A stretch of 62,119 bases of DNA from a bacterium (GCA_030430075.1 JAUIGN010000054.1:1-62119), one strand, 5' to 3'; counted from the stretch's first letter, positions 1-9,593 are shown. Numbers and translations are program-made. Notes: a model not told the origin generated them from the letters alone.

Positions 1-433
1 TGTCCACCGACTCGATCCGACCTACCCGCCACTCCTCTGGTCGCCCTCCCCGTCTTCACAAATGCCCCCTGCAAATCCTCGCGAAATTATGACGCAACCA
101 GCGTGCCGAACAGGATTGTGCCTGTCCCCCTTTCCTGCCCTTTTTTGTGTCCCCTTTCCGCGTCCCCGAACAGGATTGTGCGTGTCCCCTTTCCGGCGCC
201 CTTTCCGGCGCCGGGCGCCAGACCACGCCTGCCCCTGCGGCTTGTGCCCCAACGGCTTGGCAACGGCGCTGCTGCGCCTGTTGTGGGCTTGATTCTTGAA
301 ACTGCCGCCGGCTGCCGCCGAGATTGCTCCGCGATGCGGGATACGGGGGTAATAGCCAAGGCTGGCCGATCCCGGTAAAATGGCCCGTAAGATCAGGCAT
401 ACAGGTCAGTTACCTTTTTTTGGACGCGGCAAG
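1..433. repeat. Gene-free left edge with a 60-bp-period direct repeat
   Basis: No convincing gene lies here; the overlapping small frames on both strands have no recognisable features. A 15-nt core, CCGAACAGGATTGTG, occurs at 106-120 and again at 166-180, each followed by a C-rich GTCCCC(C)TTTCC tract, so the segment is two copies of an approximately 60-bp unit. After this comes GGCGCC-rich sequence (about 195-215). Such short dispersed repeats are common in planctomycete intergenic DNA. No function can be read from it. Confidence 0.5.
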
Positions 434-997
434 ATGAATCAAGGCGATGCGTTTCACGCCCGTGAACGGGCACTGGAAGACTCGTTTTTTCACGCACGCA
501 ACCAGGCGTTGCTTGCGGAACTGAAAAAGCAGGTCAATGCTGAGAACGCCAAGGAATCGATCCGGGGGATCTGCCCGATCGACGATGACTCCGTGCTCGA
601 CAACCTGGTTGCCGCCGGGATCACGGGCGAGACCTATGTTGCCCTGTCGTTGGCCCCGTTGGTGCTTGTCGCCTGGGCCGATGGCACGGTGGACGTAGAG
701 GAACGTCGGGCCATCATGTCGGCCGCCACGGCAGATGGTATCGACAACGTCTGCCTCAAGCTGCTCGAAGACTGGCTTTCCAATCGTCCGGATGCCGGCC
801 TGGAAGAAGGCTGGACCGGTTACATCAGGGGTCTCAAGGAACGTCTGGGGCCGGCCGAGCTCAAGAGCCTGGAAAAGAGCGTCCTGGAGCGGGCCGAGCG
901 GGTGGCCAAGGCGAGTGGCGGCGTGATGGGTTTGAATCGCATCTCCACCTCCGAGAGCAACGTTTTGAAACATCTCAAGGCGGCGTTCGCATCATAA
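434..997 (+). CDS. TerB-like domain protein, hypothetical
   Basis: A soluble 187-residue protein without signal peptide or membrane segment. The centre (roughly residues 60-100) carries a helix reading LAPLVLVAWADGTVDVEERR, which matches the acidic helix of TerB/DjlA-like domains (alpha-helical, metal-associated). The rest is helical and charged. Family knowledge links TerB-like folds to stress and metal response, but no ter operon is nearby and the specific role is unknown. An ATG 54 bp upstream (380) is in frame; the ATG used here was chosen because the residues before it are not protein-like. Neither start has a strong Shine-Dalgarno. Confidence 0.6.
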   Translation: MNQGDAFHARERALEDSFFHARNQALLAELKKQVNAENAKESIRGICPIDDDSVLDNLVAAGITGETYVALSLAPLVLVAWADGTVDVEERRAIMSAATADGIDNVCLKLLEDWLSNRPDAGLEEGWTGYIRGLKERLGPAELKSLEKSVLERAERVAKASGGVMGLNRISTSESNVLKHLKAAFAS

Positions 998-1147
998 CCC
1001 GCACCAGCGTTCTTATCCCACGGGTTTACCCGAATCCGTTGCCTTTTGGCATCATGGTTTGGTGAGAAATCGCCACAGGTTGCCAAACCGCATGCTACGT
1101 TTTCGCGAAGGGTTTCGATTTGTCTCCCCCCCTGACCGCGAATTCGT

Positions 1148-3706
1148 ATGTGGAATCTGGCACCAACACGCCGAACCTTGTTTCTCGCGCTGACCTGTCT
1201 CTGCGTGACAGGCTGCGCGGGCGTACGGGTACCGGCCATCGACCAGACGGGAACGCGGATCTTCGCGCCCACCACAACCACCACCGTCTTTCCCGGTTGC
1301 GGCTCCCCCTGCGGTCTGACCGGGTGTTGCGGCTCGTTCCTGCCCGAGCCGGCATTTGCCGAGCCCCCCGCGGTTCCTGCCTGTCCTGAGGGACCGATCG
1401 GTCCCGCGATCGGCACCGGCGTGGCGACCTGCCCACCGGCCTGTCCCCAACCGACCGCACCGCCCGCGCCGCGCCAAGATCGGCTCGTCCTGTCACCCAC
1501 CAAGATGGTCGCTCCGATCGGCACGGAAGTCGTTCTGCTGGGCGGCATCTGCGGTCCACGCGGCTACTATGTCACGAAACAGCCCATGGAGTGGACGCTC
1601 TCTCAGGAGAGTGTGGGCAACATCATTGCGATCAACGAACCCGACCACCCCCACATGGCGCGGCTGCTCAAGAAGTCATCGCAAAAAATGAGCAGCAACT
1701 TTGCAATCACCCGCACGTCGACCAAGGCCCGCATGCTCGATCGGGGCACGGCCAAGGAGTCCGACGATGTCTGGCTGAAGAAGGGCCAGTCCTGGATTAC
1801 GGTCTCGTCGCCGACGGAAGGGATCAGCTACATCACGGCCGTGGCGCCGGGCGCAGAGAACTGGGATCAACGGCGGCGAACCGCGGAAGTCCACTGGGTG
1901 GATGCGCAATGGGCGCTTCCCGGCCCGGCCGTGGTTCGGGCAGGTGAACGCCATCTGCTGACAACCACCGTCAAGCGAGCCTCCTCGGGACGAGGCGCCA
2001 AGGACTGGCTCGTGCGCTACGAGATCGTCAGTGGGCCGGATGCCGTCTTCAGTGCCAACGGCCAGAGGACGATTGAGGTCCAGACGGACAGCGAAGGTCG
2101 AGCGAATGCCGAAATCTCGCCGCGCGTCGTCACCCCGGGCTCGACTCAAGTCCGGATCGACGTCCTCACACCCCGCGATGCTGCTGCAAGCGCCGACAAC
2201 GTACCGGTCGGCAACGGATTCACCACAATCACCTGGAGCGCGCCCGGGCTACAAGTCCGCACCAGCGGGCCAGCGACCGTTGCGGTGGGAACTGCCATCA
2301 GCTATGTCGTCGAAGTGACGAACCCCGGCGACCTCCCGGCGGACAACGCCGTGGTGCGGGCCAGCATTCCCGTCCTCATGCGATTCCTCAGCAGCACCCC
2401 ACCCCCGTCACAAGAATTGACGCGTGATCTGCTCTGGCAACTTGGACGGCTCAGCCCACGCGAGACGCGCCAATTCGAGATTCGCTGCAGTGCCGACGGG
2501 GCGGGCGAGCAACGGCTCCAGGTCCGGGCGGAAGCAGCCGGCGGCCTGTCGGCCGAAAGCAGTGTCGCCACGCGTGTCGTCCAATCATCGCTCGCCGTCC
2601 GCGTACTCGACCCGCCCACGACCGCCAAGGTCGGAGAACGCGTGCACTTCAATATCGAAGTCATCAACGACGGAGACCAGCCCGTTTCCAATGTCATCAT
2701 CCGCGATCAGTTTGATGCCGGCCTGCGCCACACCGGCGGAGAACGGAGCCCCATCGAACGATCGCTGGGGAACCTGATGCCCCGCGACATCCGCCAGATC
2801 GGAGTCAGCTTCATCGTCCAACGGCCCGGTCAACATTGCCACACGGTCGAAGTCCTCGCCGCGGGTGGTCACGCCGCCAGCCGGCGCGTCTGCATCGAAG
2901 CGGTCGAACCGGTGCAGGATGTGACGCTCTCCGTCACCGGGCCGGAGCAACGGGTCGCCGGCGAAGCAGCCATCTACGAAATTACCGTGACCAATACGGG
3001 TGAAGCCGAACTAACCAGCGTGCAACTGCTGGCCGTGCCGGATACCAGCCTGACGCCGACCAGTGCCTCGCCCAACATGCGGAGCACCCGCGAGGGGCTG
3101 GTCTGGGATATCCCCTCGTTGCCGCCCGGCCAGCAAGCAACCCGCTTGATCCAGTGTCGTTGCGAACCGCCCAGTCCCCGTGCCGAGATGGCCGTCCGTG
3201 TGACGACCGGCCAGGGCATCACGGCCGCGGACACGGCGTTCACGACGATCTCGCCGGCTCCCGGACAACCCCCTGAGAACGCACCGCCACGGATAGACGC
3301 CCCACCGGCGGCACCGGCGGCAGGCGTGTCGGGAGAGTTGAAGGTCTCGATGGCCGAGACCGAAGACCCGATCGCCGTCGGGCGCAGCACGCGGTACATC
3401 ATCGAGTTGGAAAACGATCGCAACGTCGAAGACCGCAACGTCGAAGTCACGTTTCACATCCCGCCAGGGCTCGAGTTTGATCGGTTCGTGAGTATTTCGG
3501 CCGGACTATCGATCTCCATCAGCGACGACAAGCGGACCGTGGAAGTCGAGCGGATCGCCGAAATGCGGCCCGGCGGAAAGCGGATGTTCCGAGTCGAAGT
3601 CATCGGGCAGCAGGCAGGCAACTGGCCGTTTCGCGTCGAGGTCCGCAGTCTCCGCACCACGGAACCGATCGGCGTTATCGAAGAGACGCTGGTCAATGAA
3701 AATTGA
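1148..3706 (+). CDS. Large DUF11-repeat cell-envelope lipoprotein
   Basis: An 852-residue exported protein. The N-terminus has positive residues, a hydrophobic stretch and a lipobox-like CVTGC (residues about 19-23), so lipidation after cleavage is expected. Residues about 40-110 are rich in Cys, Pro and Gly. Four or so related beta-sandwich repeats of DUF11/CARDB type follow, beginning near residues 367, 480, 591 and 730, each with a V-x-V-T-N-x-G-like signature (for example VEVTNPGD, IEVINDGD, ITVTNTGE). DUF11 repeats are typical of large surface proteins of planctomycetes and of chlamydial OmcB-like cysteine-rich envelope proteins. A structural envelope role is inferred. The gene stands alone. 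Confidence 0.75.
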   Translation: MWNLAPTRRTLFLALTCLCVTGCAGVRVPAIDQTGTRIFAPTTTTTVFPGCGSPCGLTGCCGSFLPEPAFAEPPAVPACPEGPIGPAIGTGVATCPPACPQPTAPPAPRQDRLVLSPTKMVAPIGTEVVLLGGICGPRGYYVTKQPMEWTLSQESVGNIIAINEPDHPHMARLLKKSSQKMSSNFAITRTSTKARMLDRGTAKESDDVWLKKGQSWITVSSPTEGISYITAVAPGAENWDQRRRTAEVHWVDAQWALPGPAVVRAGERHLLTTTVKRASSGRGAKDWLVRYEIVSGPDAVFSANGQRTIEVQTDSEGRANAEISPRVVTPGSTQVRIDVLTPRDAAASADNVPVGNGFTTITWSAPGLQVRTSGPATVAVGTAISYVVEVTNPGDLPADNAVVRASIPVLMRFLSSTPPPSQELTRDLLWQLGRLSPRETRQFEIRCSADGAGEQRLQVRAEAAGGLSAESSVATRVVQSSLAVRVLDPPTTAKVGERVHFNIEVINDGDQPVSNVIIRDQFDAGLRHTGGERSPIERSLGNLMPRDIRQIGVSFIVQRPGQHCHTVEVLAAGGHAASRRVCIEAVEPVQDVTLSVTGPEQRVAGEAAIYEITVTNTGEAELTSVQLLAVPDTSLTPTSASPNMRSTREGLVWDIPSLPPGQQATRLIQCRCEPPSPRAEMAVRVTTGQGITAADTAFTTISPAPGQPPENAPPRIDAPPAAPAAGVSGELKVSMAETEDPIAVGRSTRYIIELENDRNVEDRNVEVTFHIPPGLEFDRFVSISAGLSISISDDKRTVEVERIAEMRPGGKRMFRVEVIGQQAGNWPFRVEVRSLRTTEPIGVIEETLVNEN

Positions 3707-3739
3707 CCACCCCGGTCACTGGCATTACATTACGCGGCC

Positions 3740-4111
3740 ATGCCCCGTTTCGTGATCCTTCGACATCAGCCCGGGCCGCGCTCTACCCGCGACCTGCATT
3801 GGGACTTGATGTTTGAGTGCGGCGACACGCTGCGAACCTTCGCCTCATTGTCGGAGCCCCACTTCGGCACGCCCCTGGCTGTCCAAGCGATCGCCGATCA
3901 TCGCCTGGAATACCTGAATTACGAAGGTCCCGTCTCCGCTGAACGGGGCCAGGTGAGCCGCTGGGATCTGGGCGAATTCGACGTGTTGAGCGAGTCGCCA
4001 ACTCGCTGGGTGATCGACGCGCGGGGGCAACGCTGGCAAGGTCCCGTCGAATTCCAGTCGACCGGCGATCAGCGCTGGATGGTCACGCCGGCGGACGCGG
4101 TGACCGAGTGA
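3740..4111 (+). CDS. Free-standing LigD 3'-phosphoesterase-like domain protein
   Basis: A 123-residue protein resembling the phosphoesterase (PE) module of bacterial DNA ligase D. It starts with RFVILRHQ, then HWDLMFE (residues about 20-26, the counterpart of the H-x-D-L-R-L-E active-site strand), and continues with YEGPVS and a WDLGEFD segment. In LigD this module trims 3' ends during non-homologous end joining. Here it is a single small protein with no ligase, polymerase or Ku gene beside it, so a DNA-repair role is inference. Its 3' end overlaps the convergent downstream gene by 43 bp. The start follows the preceding stop by only 33 bp and has no clear Shine-Dalgarno. Confidence 0.6.
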   Translation: MPRFVILRHQPGPRSTRDLHWDLMFECGDTLRTFASLSEPHFGTPLAVQAIADHRLEYLNYEGPVSAERGQVSRWDLGEFDVLSESPTRWVIDARGQRWQGPVEFQSTGDQRWMVTPADAVTE

Positions 4112-4845
4112 CCGGCTGGAAACGCCAAGCGGCCGGGATCGCGCATGGCGATCACGGTGTCGCGGTCTTCCGGCCGCTGCGTGCGTCCGGCCAGAGCGAT
4201 TTCACCGCTCCGCATTTCAATGCTTTCCAGGTAAATCAGATTGTGTGCGTAATCTTCGTGCCGGTGGGGCACCGTCACCAGCGCGACCGGATCGCCACCA
4301 TCCTGGCTCCACCGCAGATCAATGTCCGACTCGGCGCCGGCCTTGGTAATCGGTTCCAGGAACCGCTTGAGCGGCACCGGCAAGGCGCCGGCTCGAACTT
4401 TCGAAACGCGCACCGCCAGCGTGTTCGGCTCGGTGGTCAAGTGGACGCTGAGGTTGAACGAGACCACCGTGTTGACCTTGCCGCGCTGGTAACGGCAGGC
4501 AATCTTGATCTGCTCGGGATCAATCAACACACGCGGCTGTTCGGTGCCGGCAGGCAACATCTGGGGAAACTTCTCCGGCAGATCGGCGGCCAGCCAGCCA
4601 TTGATCTGTGCCTCCGTGAACACCGCTTCCCAGCGGCCTTCGTCGCGCGCCGAATTGTGCAATTGAAGCACGCTTTGCTCGAGCGCATCGCCTGCTTCGC
4701 GTTGCTGCTCCGGTTCGATCTGCAAAGCCTGCTGGTAAAACCGGGGCTCATGGCGCGATGCCGAATAGAGCAACAAGCCACCGGCACCTGCCACGGCGGC
4801 AAGCAGAACAAAAGCAACGATCAGGTAACGAACGTAGATGCGCAC
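4069..4845 (-). CDS. Membrane-anchored protein of unknown function
   Basis: A 258-residue protein with one N-terminal membrane helix (residues about 7-29, YLIVAFVLLAAVAGAGGLLLY) followed by an extra-cytoplasmic domain. A conserved-looking segment EAQINGWLAADLPEKFPQ (about 80-97) resembles a motif seen in planctomycete membrane-anchored hypotheticals. The remainder is mixed alpha/beta. No enzymatic motif is visible. It converges with the LigD-PE-like gene and overlaps it by 43 bp. Function unknown. Confidence 0.55.
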   Translation of the reverse strand: MRIYVRYLIVAFVLLAAVAGAGGLLLYSASRHEPRFYQQALQIEPEQQREAGDALEQSVLQLHNSARDEGRWEAVFTEAQINGWLAADLPEKFPQMLPAGTEQPRVLIDPEQIKIACRYQRGKVNTVVSFNLSVHLTTEPNTLAVRVSKVRAGALPVPLKRFLEPITKAGAESDIDLRWSQDGGDPVALVTVPHRHEDYAHNLIYLESIEMRSGEIALAGRTQRPEDRDTVIAMRDPGRLAFPAGHSVTASAGVTIQR

Positions 4846-5269
4846 AGCGTGACTCGCTCAAGTTACTTGTTGGAAGAATCGCAACGACCAGAGGAGTACC
4901 GTCAGACGGTCAGGTGGCGACCGAATAGTATTCGGGGCGGACAAGCGAGTCAACAGATGTTGACACCCCTCTGAATGAGGATTAGATCGCTGCCAGCGGC
5001 CGGCAGCCGGTCAGCGAACCGTCTCGCGCTCGTATCCCCCCACGCCCGGTGTTAAACTACTGCCTTGTCGAGGCAACGACTTCGGGCGGTCCATCTGCCG
5101 GGGTGAGACGCCCAATGCCCAACCGCCCGATGCCCAACCGAGCGGGTGCGGGTCGCCGACTGGCGCGCGTCCGTACGACCCTTGCTCGACGTCAGACCTC
5201 GCGAAGATCCGTCCGCCAGCTTGTCGGCAAATCAACTCACGCCCCACAGCCCACCATTGAGGTCCAACC
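4846..5269. other. Intergenic region with a short direct repeat
   Basis: Space between the start of a minus-strand gene and the next plus-strand gene, so it should hold two divergent promoters. None is clear enough to place. A near-perfect 15-bp direct repeat (CGCCCAATGCCCAACC then GCCCGATGCCCAACC) lies at about 5109-5140. No coding sequence is supported. Confidence 0.35.
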
Positions 5270-6274
5270 ATGATCCGATCCCTTCTTTATCTCTTGTCCG
5301 CCGGCTGTTTGTTGTTCGGGTTCACCACGGTGGGACTCGGCGGCGAAGACGAAGTCCCCCAATTCAAGCTGGGGATCATCGGCCTGGACACGTCACATGT
5401 CCTCGCCTTCACCAAGATCTTGAACGATCCGCAGGCGGCGCCTGACGTCTCCGGCTGCCGGGTCGTCGCGGCCTACCCCAAGGGGAGTCCGGATATCGAG
5501 TCGAGCGTCACGCGGGTTCCAGGGTACACCAAGCAAGTTCGCGAGATGGGTGTCGAAATCGTGGACTCGATTGACGCGCTGCTCGACAAGGTCGACTGCG
5601 TGCTGTTGGAGACCAACGACGGCAGGCCACACCTGGAACAGGCGCTGCCTGTCATCAAGGCCGGAAAACCGCTCTTCATCGATAAGCCGGTGGCCGGTTC
5701 CCTGCAGGATGCGATCGCCATCTACGCGGCGGCCAAGCAGGCCGGGGTCCCCCTGTTTTCTTCTTCCTCGCTGCGCTATGGACGGGCAACGCAGGCGGCA
5801 CGAGCGGGTGCCTGGGGGACGATCACCCACTGCGAAACCCACAGCCCGGCCAGCCTCGAGCCGTCCCATCCCGATCTGTTCTGGTACGGAATTCACGGCT
5901 GCGAATCCTTGTTTACAGCCATGGGGCCGGGGTGCCTGTCGGTGCAACGGACCGAAGAAGATGGCAAGATTGTGGTCACCGGCAAATGGCCCAATGGGCG
6001 CGTCGGCATTTACCGCGAAGGGAGCGGCTACGGCGGCCATGCCAAGGGCCAGAAGGGCGAAGCCGACCTGGGGTTCTACGACGGCTACCGACCGCTGGTC
6101 GTGGAGTTCGTGAACATGTTCCGCACGGGCCAGGTTCCCATCGATCCGGCCGAAACGCTGGAGATCTACGCCTTCATGGAAGCGGCCGACGAAAGCAAGC
6201 GGCAGGGAGGCGCGGAAGTCACGCTGGAAAGTGTGATGAAAGCAGCCGCCGCCAAGGCAGACAGCGCCCCCTGA
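5270..6274 (+). CDS. Secreted Gfo/Idh/MocA-family oxidoreductase
   Basis: A 334-residue NAD(P)-dependent oxidoreductase of the Gfo/Idh/MocA type. Residues 1-24 form a Sec-type signal peptide ending in a small-residue region. The Rossmann part begins with FKLGIIGLDTSHV (about 29-41) and includes the family's KPLFIDKPVAG motif (about 138-148), where the lysine is the usual catalytic/cofactor residue. The C-terminal half is the substrate-binding alpha/beta domain. The first strand reads GIIGLDTSH rather than GxGxxG, so the dinucleotide loop is atypical and cofactor use is uncertain. Planctomycetes carry many exported paralogues thought to act on sugars or sugar derivatives; the substrate is not known here. 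Confidence 0.8.
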   Translation: MIRSLLYLLSAGCLLFGFTTVGLGGEDEVPQFKLGIIGLDTSHVLAFTKILNDPQAAPDVSGCRVVAAYPKGSPDIESSVTRVPGYTKQVREMGVEIVDSIDALLDKVDCVLLETNDGRPHLEQALPVIKAGKPLFIDKPVAGSLQDAIAIYAAAKQAGVPLFSSSSLRYGRATQAARAGAWGTITHCETHSPASLEPSHPDLFWYGIHGCESLFTAMGPGCLSVQRTEEDGKIVVTGKWPNGRVGIYREGSGYGGHAKGQKGEADLGFYDGYRPLVVEFVNMFRTGQVPIDPAETLEIYAFMEAADESKRQGGAEVTLESVMKAAAAKADSAP

Positions 6275-6777
6275 GCCGCCGTGCCACCTGAGCCGCCGGC
6301 CATCGGCCGACGAGCGGCGTCGGGCGGAGTGCTCGGCTCCGTACACGGTCGAGCCGGCGGCTGACATTTGCGTCAATCGCATGAGTTGTCCCGCATCGCA
6401 GCGCATCTCGGCCAGAGCGCGTTACCGTCCGGTTGGCTCGGCCATCAACGTAACCGTGGGCTAACGCGAATATCGTTCAATTGGATTCCGCACTTCCGTA
6501 GGTCATGCCTTGCATGACATTACGTGCTTCCCTAATGCCCTCGGCGGAATGCCGTTCAATCCGAATTCAGAGGTGGTTGTTTTCCAATGATGGCAGCGGG
6601 AAAACGGCGGATGCCCGGTAGTATCGTTAGCGCTTTGTCACTCAACGTCACTCAACACGTTGAGGATGTTTTCAACCGACTCGAATTGAACGGTTTTGGG
6701 GCAAGCGCCAAACGACGGTTGCATGCTCCTGCCCGACCATCTGCCCCCCTTCTTGCCCTCTCGGAGAGTCCGTTGCC
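6275..6777. repeat. Intergenic region with a dispersed palindrome element
   Basis: No gene is supported. It contains the palindrome GTCATGC-CTT-GCATGAC at 6502-6518. The flank at 6474-6508 is, on the minus strand, almost identical (one mismatch in 35 nt) to 24732-24766 elsewhere in the window, so this is a copy of a dispersed element in inverted orientation. A second short match, AATTGAACGGTTTTGGGGC, lies near 6683-6701 and resembles the sequence that follows the element at 24758-24774. Confidence 0.6.
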
Positions 6778-8877
6778 ATGCCACGTTCCCTGAAGATGCT
6801 TCGCGTCCTGACCGCGGCTGCCGGGTGGCTGACGCTGTGCCCCGTCGCGACGCCGGCTGTCGCCGAAGTTCACCGGTTCGACGTGGTCGTTTACGGCGGC
6901 ACGTCGGCCGGTGTCGCGGCTGCCGTCCAGGTCCGCCGCATGCACAAGTCGGTGGTCGTGATCGAACCGGGCCAGCACCTGGGCGGCTTGACCAGCGGCG
7001 GCCTGGGATGGACCGATAGCGGCAACAAGGCGGTCATCGGCGGGTTCGCCAGGGAGTTCTATCAACGCATCAAGGCGCATTACGACCAGCCTTCATCCTG
7101 GGTCCATCAGCGGTCGGCAGACTACCCGCGGTATCGTTCGCAGGAGGATGCGATGTGGACCTTCGAGCCGCATGTTGCCGAACAGGTCTACGAGCAGGTC
7201 GTGCGAGAGCTGGACGTAGTGGTCGTCCGCGGCCAGCGACTCGATCGGGCCGGCGGTGTCCGTAAGGACGGCCCCCGCATCCGCTCGATCGCCATGGAAT
7301 CGGGCGATGTCTATCAAGGCGGCATGTTCATCGACGCCACCTATGAAGGTGACCTGATGGCGGCCGCCGGGGTGTCGTTCGCCGTTGGCCGCGAAGCAAA
7401 TGCACAGTACGACGAATCGCTGAACGGCGTGCAACCGCAACTGAATACGCACAAGCATCGCTTCGTCCGGGAAGTCGACCCGTACGTCATCCCCGGCGAC
7501 CCCTCCAGCGGCCTCGTCCCCGGAGTTCATGGCGATGCGCCGGGCGACGTCGGCAGCGGAGATCACCGAGTGCAGGCGTACTGTTTTCGGATGTGCATGT
7601 CCAACGTGCCGGAAAACTCCGTCCCGTTTCCCAAGCCGTCCAATTATGACGAGCGCCATTATGAACTGCTGCTGCGGAATTTCGAGGCGGGCGATTTGCG
7701 GCTGCCCCTGAAGCCGGACATGATGCCGAACGGAAAGACGGACACGAACAACAACTGCGCATTCTCGACGGACTACATCGGGAAGAACTACGACTACCCC
7801 GAAGCAGATTACGCCAGGCGGGCCGAGATTGTCCGCGAACATACGTCGTATCAGCAAGGACTGATGTGGACGCTGGCCAACCATCCACGGGTCCCCCGGT
7901 CGATACGAGCCCAGATGTCGCGGTGGGGGTTGGCAAAAGACGAATTCCCGGACAACGGGCATTGGCCCCACCAGATGTACGTCCGCGAAGCACGCCGCAT
8001 GGTCAGCGATTTCGTCATGACGGAGCACGATTGTCGGCGCGCTCGGGTCGCCGAGGATCCCATCGGGATGGGATCCTACAACATGGATTCACACAACGTG
8101 CAGCGTTATGTAACCGCCGACGGATTCGTGCAGAACGAAGGCGATGTGCAGGTCTCTCCCGGCGGCGCCTACCTGATCAGCTACAGGAGCATCATCCCCA
8201 AACAGGACGAGGCGGAGAACTTGCTGGTTCCCGTCTGCCTCTCCTCGTCGCACATCGCGTACGGCTCGATCCGCATGGAGCCGGTCTTCATGATTCTCGG
8301 CCAGTCCGCAGCCACCGCGGCCGTGCTTTCAATGGAACGTGCAATCGCAGTCCAGGAACTGCCCTATCCCGCACTCCAGAAGCGACTGCTGGCCGACAAG
8401 CAGGTGCTGACCTGGATCGGCGCACGACCTCCGGCCAGCCGCTCGCTGGCTGCCGCCAAACTGCCAGGCCTGGTCTTCGATGATGGGGCGATCGTACCGA
8501 CCGGCGCCTGGTCCACCAGTTCCGCCACCCCCGGCTTCGTGGGCACGCACTACTGGCACGACGGCCACGAGGGAATCGGGGAGAAGTCGATTCGCTTCCA
8601 ACTGACCATCCCGGACGGCGGCACCTACGACGTGCGGATCTCCTACACGGCCAACGCCAACCGGGCCAGCAATGCCCTGGTTGTGACCAGGCATGCCGAG
8701 GGGACTCATGAGACGCGGGTCAACCAGAAGCGAACTCCGCCGATTCAGAACAGCTTTCTCTCGCTGGGGAAGTTTCGCTTCTCCCCGGACCAGCCGGCCT
8801 GGGTGGAAATACGCAACGACGACGCCGACGGCCACGTGATCGCCGACGCCGTGCAGCTCCTGCCGGCCCAAGACTAG
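6778..8877 (+). CDS. Secreted FAD-dependent oxidoreductase with C-terminal golvesin/xanthan-lyase-like domain
   Basis: A 699-residue protein. Residues 1-29 look like a signal peptide. The mature protein opens with a classic FAD-binding strand-loop-helix, FDVVVYGGTSAGVAAAVQ (about 35-52), then EPGQHLGGLTSGGLGWTD, the signature of the 'FAD dependent oxidoreductase' family (PF12831) common in planctomycetes and Bacteroidetes. A second FAD element, FIDATYEGDLMAAAGV, lies near residues 183-198. The last 130 residues form a beta-rich domain like that in golvesin and xanthan-lyase C-termini, probably carbohydrate binding. A role in extracytoplasmic polysaccharide or sugar oxidation is inference. No RBS of note; the ATG directly precedes the signal peptide. 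Confidence 0.8.
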   Translation: MPRSLKMLRVLTAAAGWLTLCPVATPAVAEVHRFDVVVYGGTSAGVAAAVQVRRMHKSVVVIEPGQHLGGLTSGGLGWTDSGNKAVIGGFAREFYQRIKAHYDQPSSWVHQRSADYPRYRSQEDAMWTFEPHVAEQVYEQVVRELDVVVVRGQRLDRAGGVRKDGPRIRSIAMESGDVYQGGMFIDATYEGDLMAAAGVSFAVGREANAQYDESLNGVQPQLNTHKHRFVREVDPYVIPGDPSSGLVPGVHGDAPGDVGSGDHRVQAYCFRMCMSNVPENSVPFPKPSNYDERHYELLLRNFEAGDLRLPLKPDMMPNGKTDTNNNCAFSTDYIGKNYDYPEADYARRAEIVREHTSYQQGLMWTLANHPRVPRSIRAQMSRWGLAKDEFPDNGHWPHQMYVREARRMVSDFVMTEHDCRRARVAEDPIGMGSYNMDSHNVQRYVTADGFVQNEGDVQVSPGGAYLISYRSIIPKQDEAENLLVPVCLSSSHIAYGSIRMEPVFMILGQSAATAAVLSMERAIAVQELPYPALQKRLLADKQVLTWIGARPPASRSLAAAKLPGLVFDDGAIVPTGAWSTSSATPGFVGTHYWHDGHEGIGEKSIRFQLTIPDGGTYDVRISYTANANRASNALVVTRHAEGTHETRVNQKRTPPIQNSFLSLGKFRFSPDQPAWVEIRNDDADGHVIADAVQLLPAQD

Positions 8878-9108
8878 CCGGTTGCCAGGTGGAGCCGCGC
8901 GCGGGCCATGGGCGAGCGGGGCTATGCGCGCGGGGCCATGAACGCGGGGCGGCGTCCAACGAGGAGAGGAATGACCAAGACGAATATCGGCCAAGAAAAT
9001 CCGGCCAGAAGCAGTTGATGAGCGGCCGGACGGTCGCTAGAATCGGCTGTTTCGTAGACACTGCGCGGCGTCCCACGGGCGCCCCTTGCTTGCTTGGAGG
9101 AATCAACC

Positions 9109-9567
9109 TTGGTTGCCAACCGGACCACCATGGCCAAGAAAGGTCAGGTCGAACAGAAATGGATCCATGTCGATGCCACGGATCTTATCGTGGGGCGTTT
9201 GGCGTCCGATATCGCGATGATCTTGATGGGAAAGCATCGCCCCATATACACCCCCCATGTTGACTGCGGGGATTTTGTGGTGGTGACGAATGTCGACAAG
9301 GTCGCATTTTCCGGCAACAAGTGGCGTGACAAGACCTACACCTGGTACACGGGATACCCGGGCCAGCGTAGTGTCTCCGCCGAGAAACGTCACGAAAAGC
9401 AGCCGGATCTGATCCTCCACGAGGCGGTCCGCCGCATGCTCCCGAAGAACAAGCTGGGCCGCAAAATGCTGTCGAAGCTCAAGCTGTTCACCGGCCCCGA
9501 CCACCCGCACCAGGCTCAGAATCCCGAGACACGCGAACTTGGCAAGAAACTGGCCGCCAAGAGCTAA
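9109..9567 (+). CDS. rplM: 50S ribosomal protein L13
   Basis: Ribosomal protein L13 of the large subunit, an early assembly protein. Diagnostic segments include WIHVDATDLIVGRLASD, YTPHVDCGDFVVV, NVDKVAFSGNKW, and MLPKNKLGRKMLSKLKLF followed by GPDHPHQAQ. The proposed start is TTG, placed 8 nt after a strong GGAGG (9096-9100); an ATG at 9130 is the alternative and would shorten the protein by 7 residues. The L13-S9 gene order is conserved in most bacteria and rpsI follows after 26 bp. The length (152-153 aa) is slightly above the usual 142-150. Confidence 0.95.
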   Translation: MVANRTTMAKKGQVEQKWIHVDATDLIVGRLASDIAMILMGKHRPIYTPHVDCGDFVVVTNVDKVAFSGNKWRDKTYTWYTGYPGQRSVSAEKRHEKQPDLILHEAVRRMLPKNKLGRKMLSKLKLFTGPDHPHQAQNPETRELGKKLAAKS

Positions 9568-9593
9568 CTGCCTTCAGACGAGAACGAAATCCT

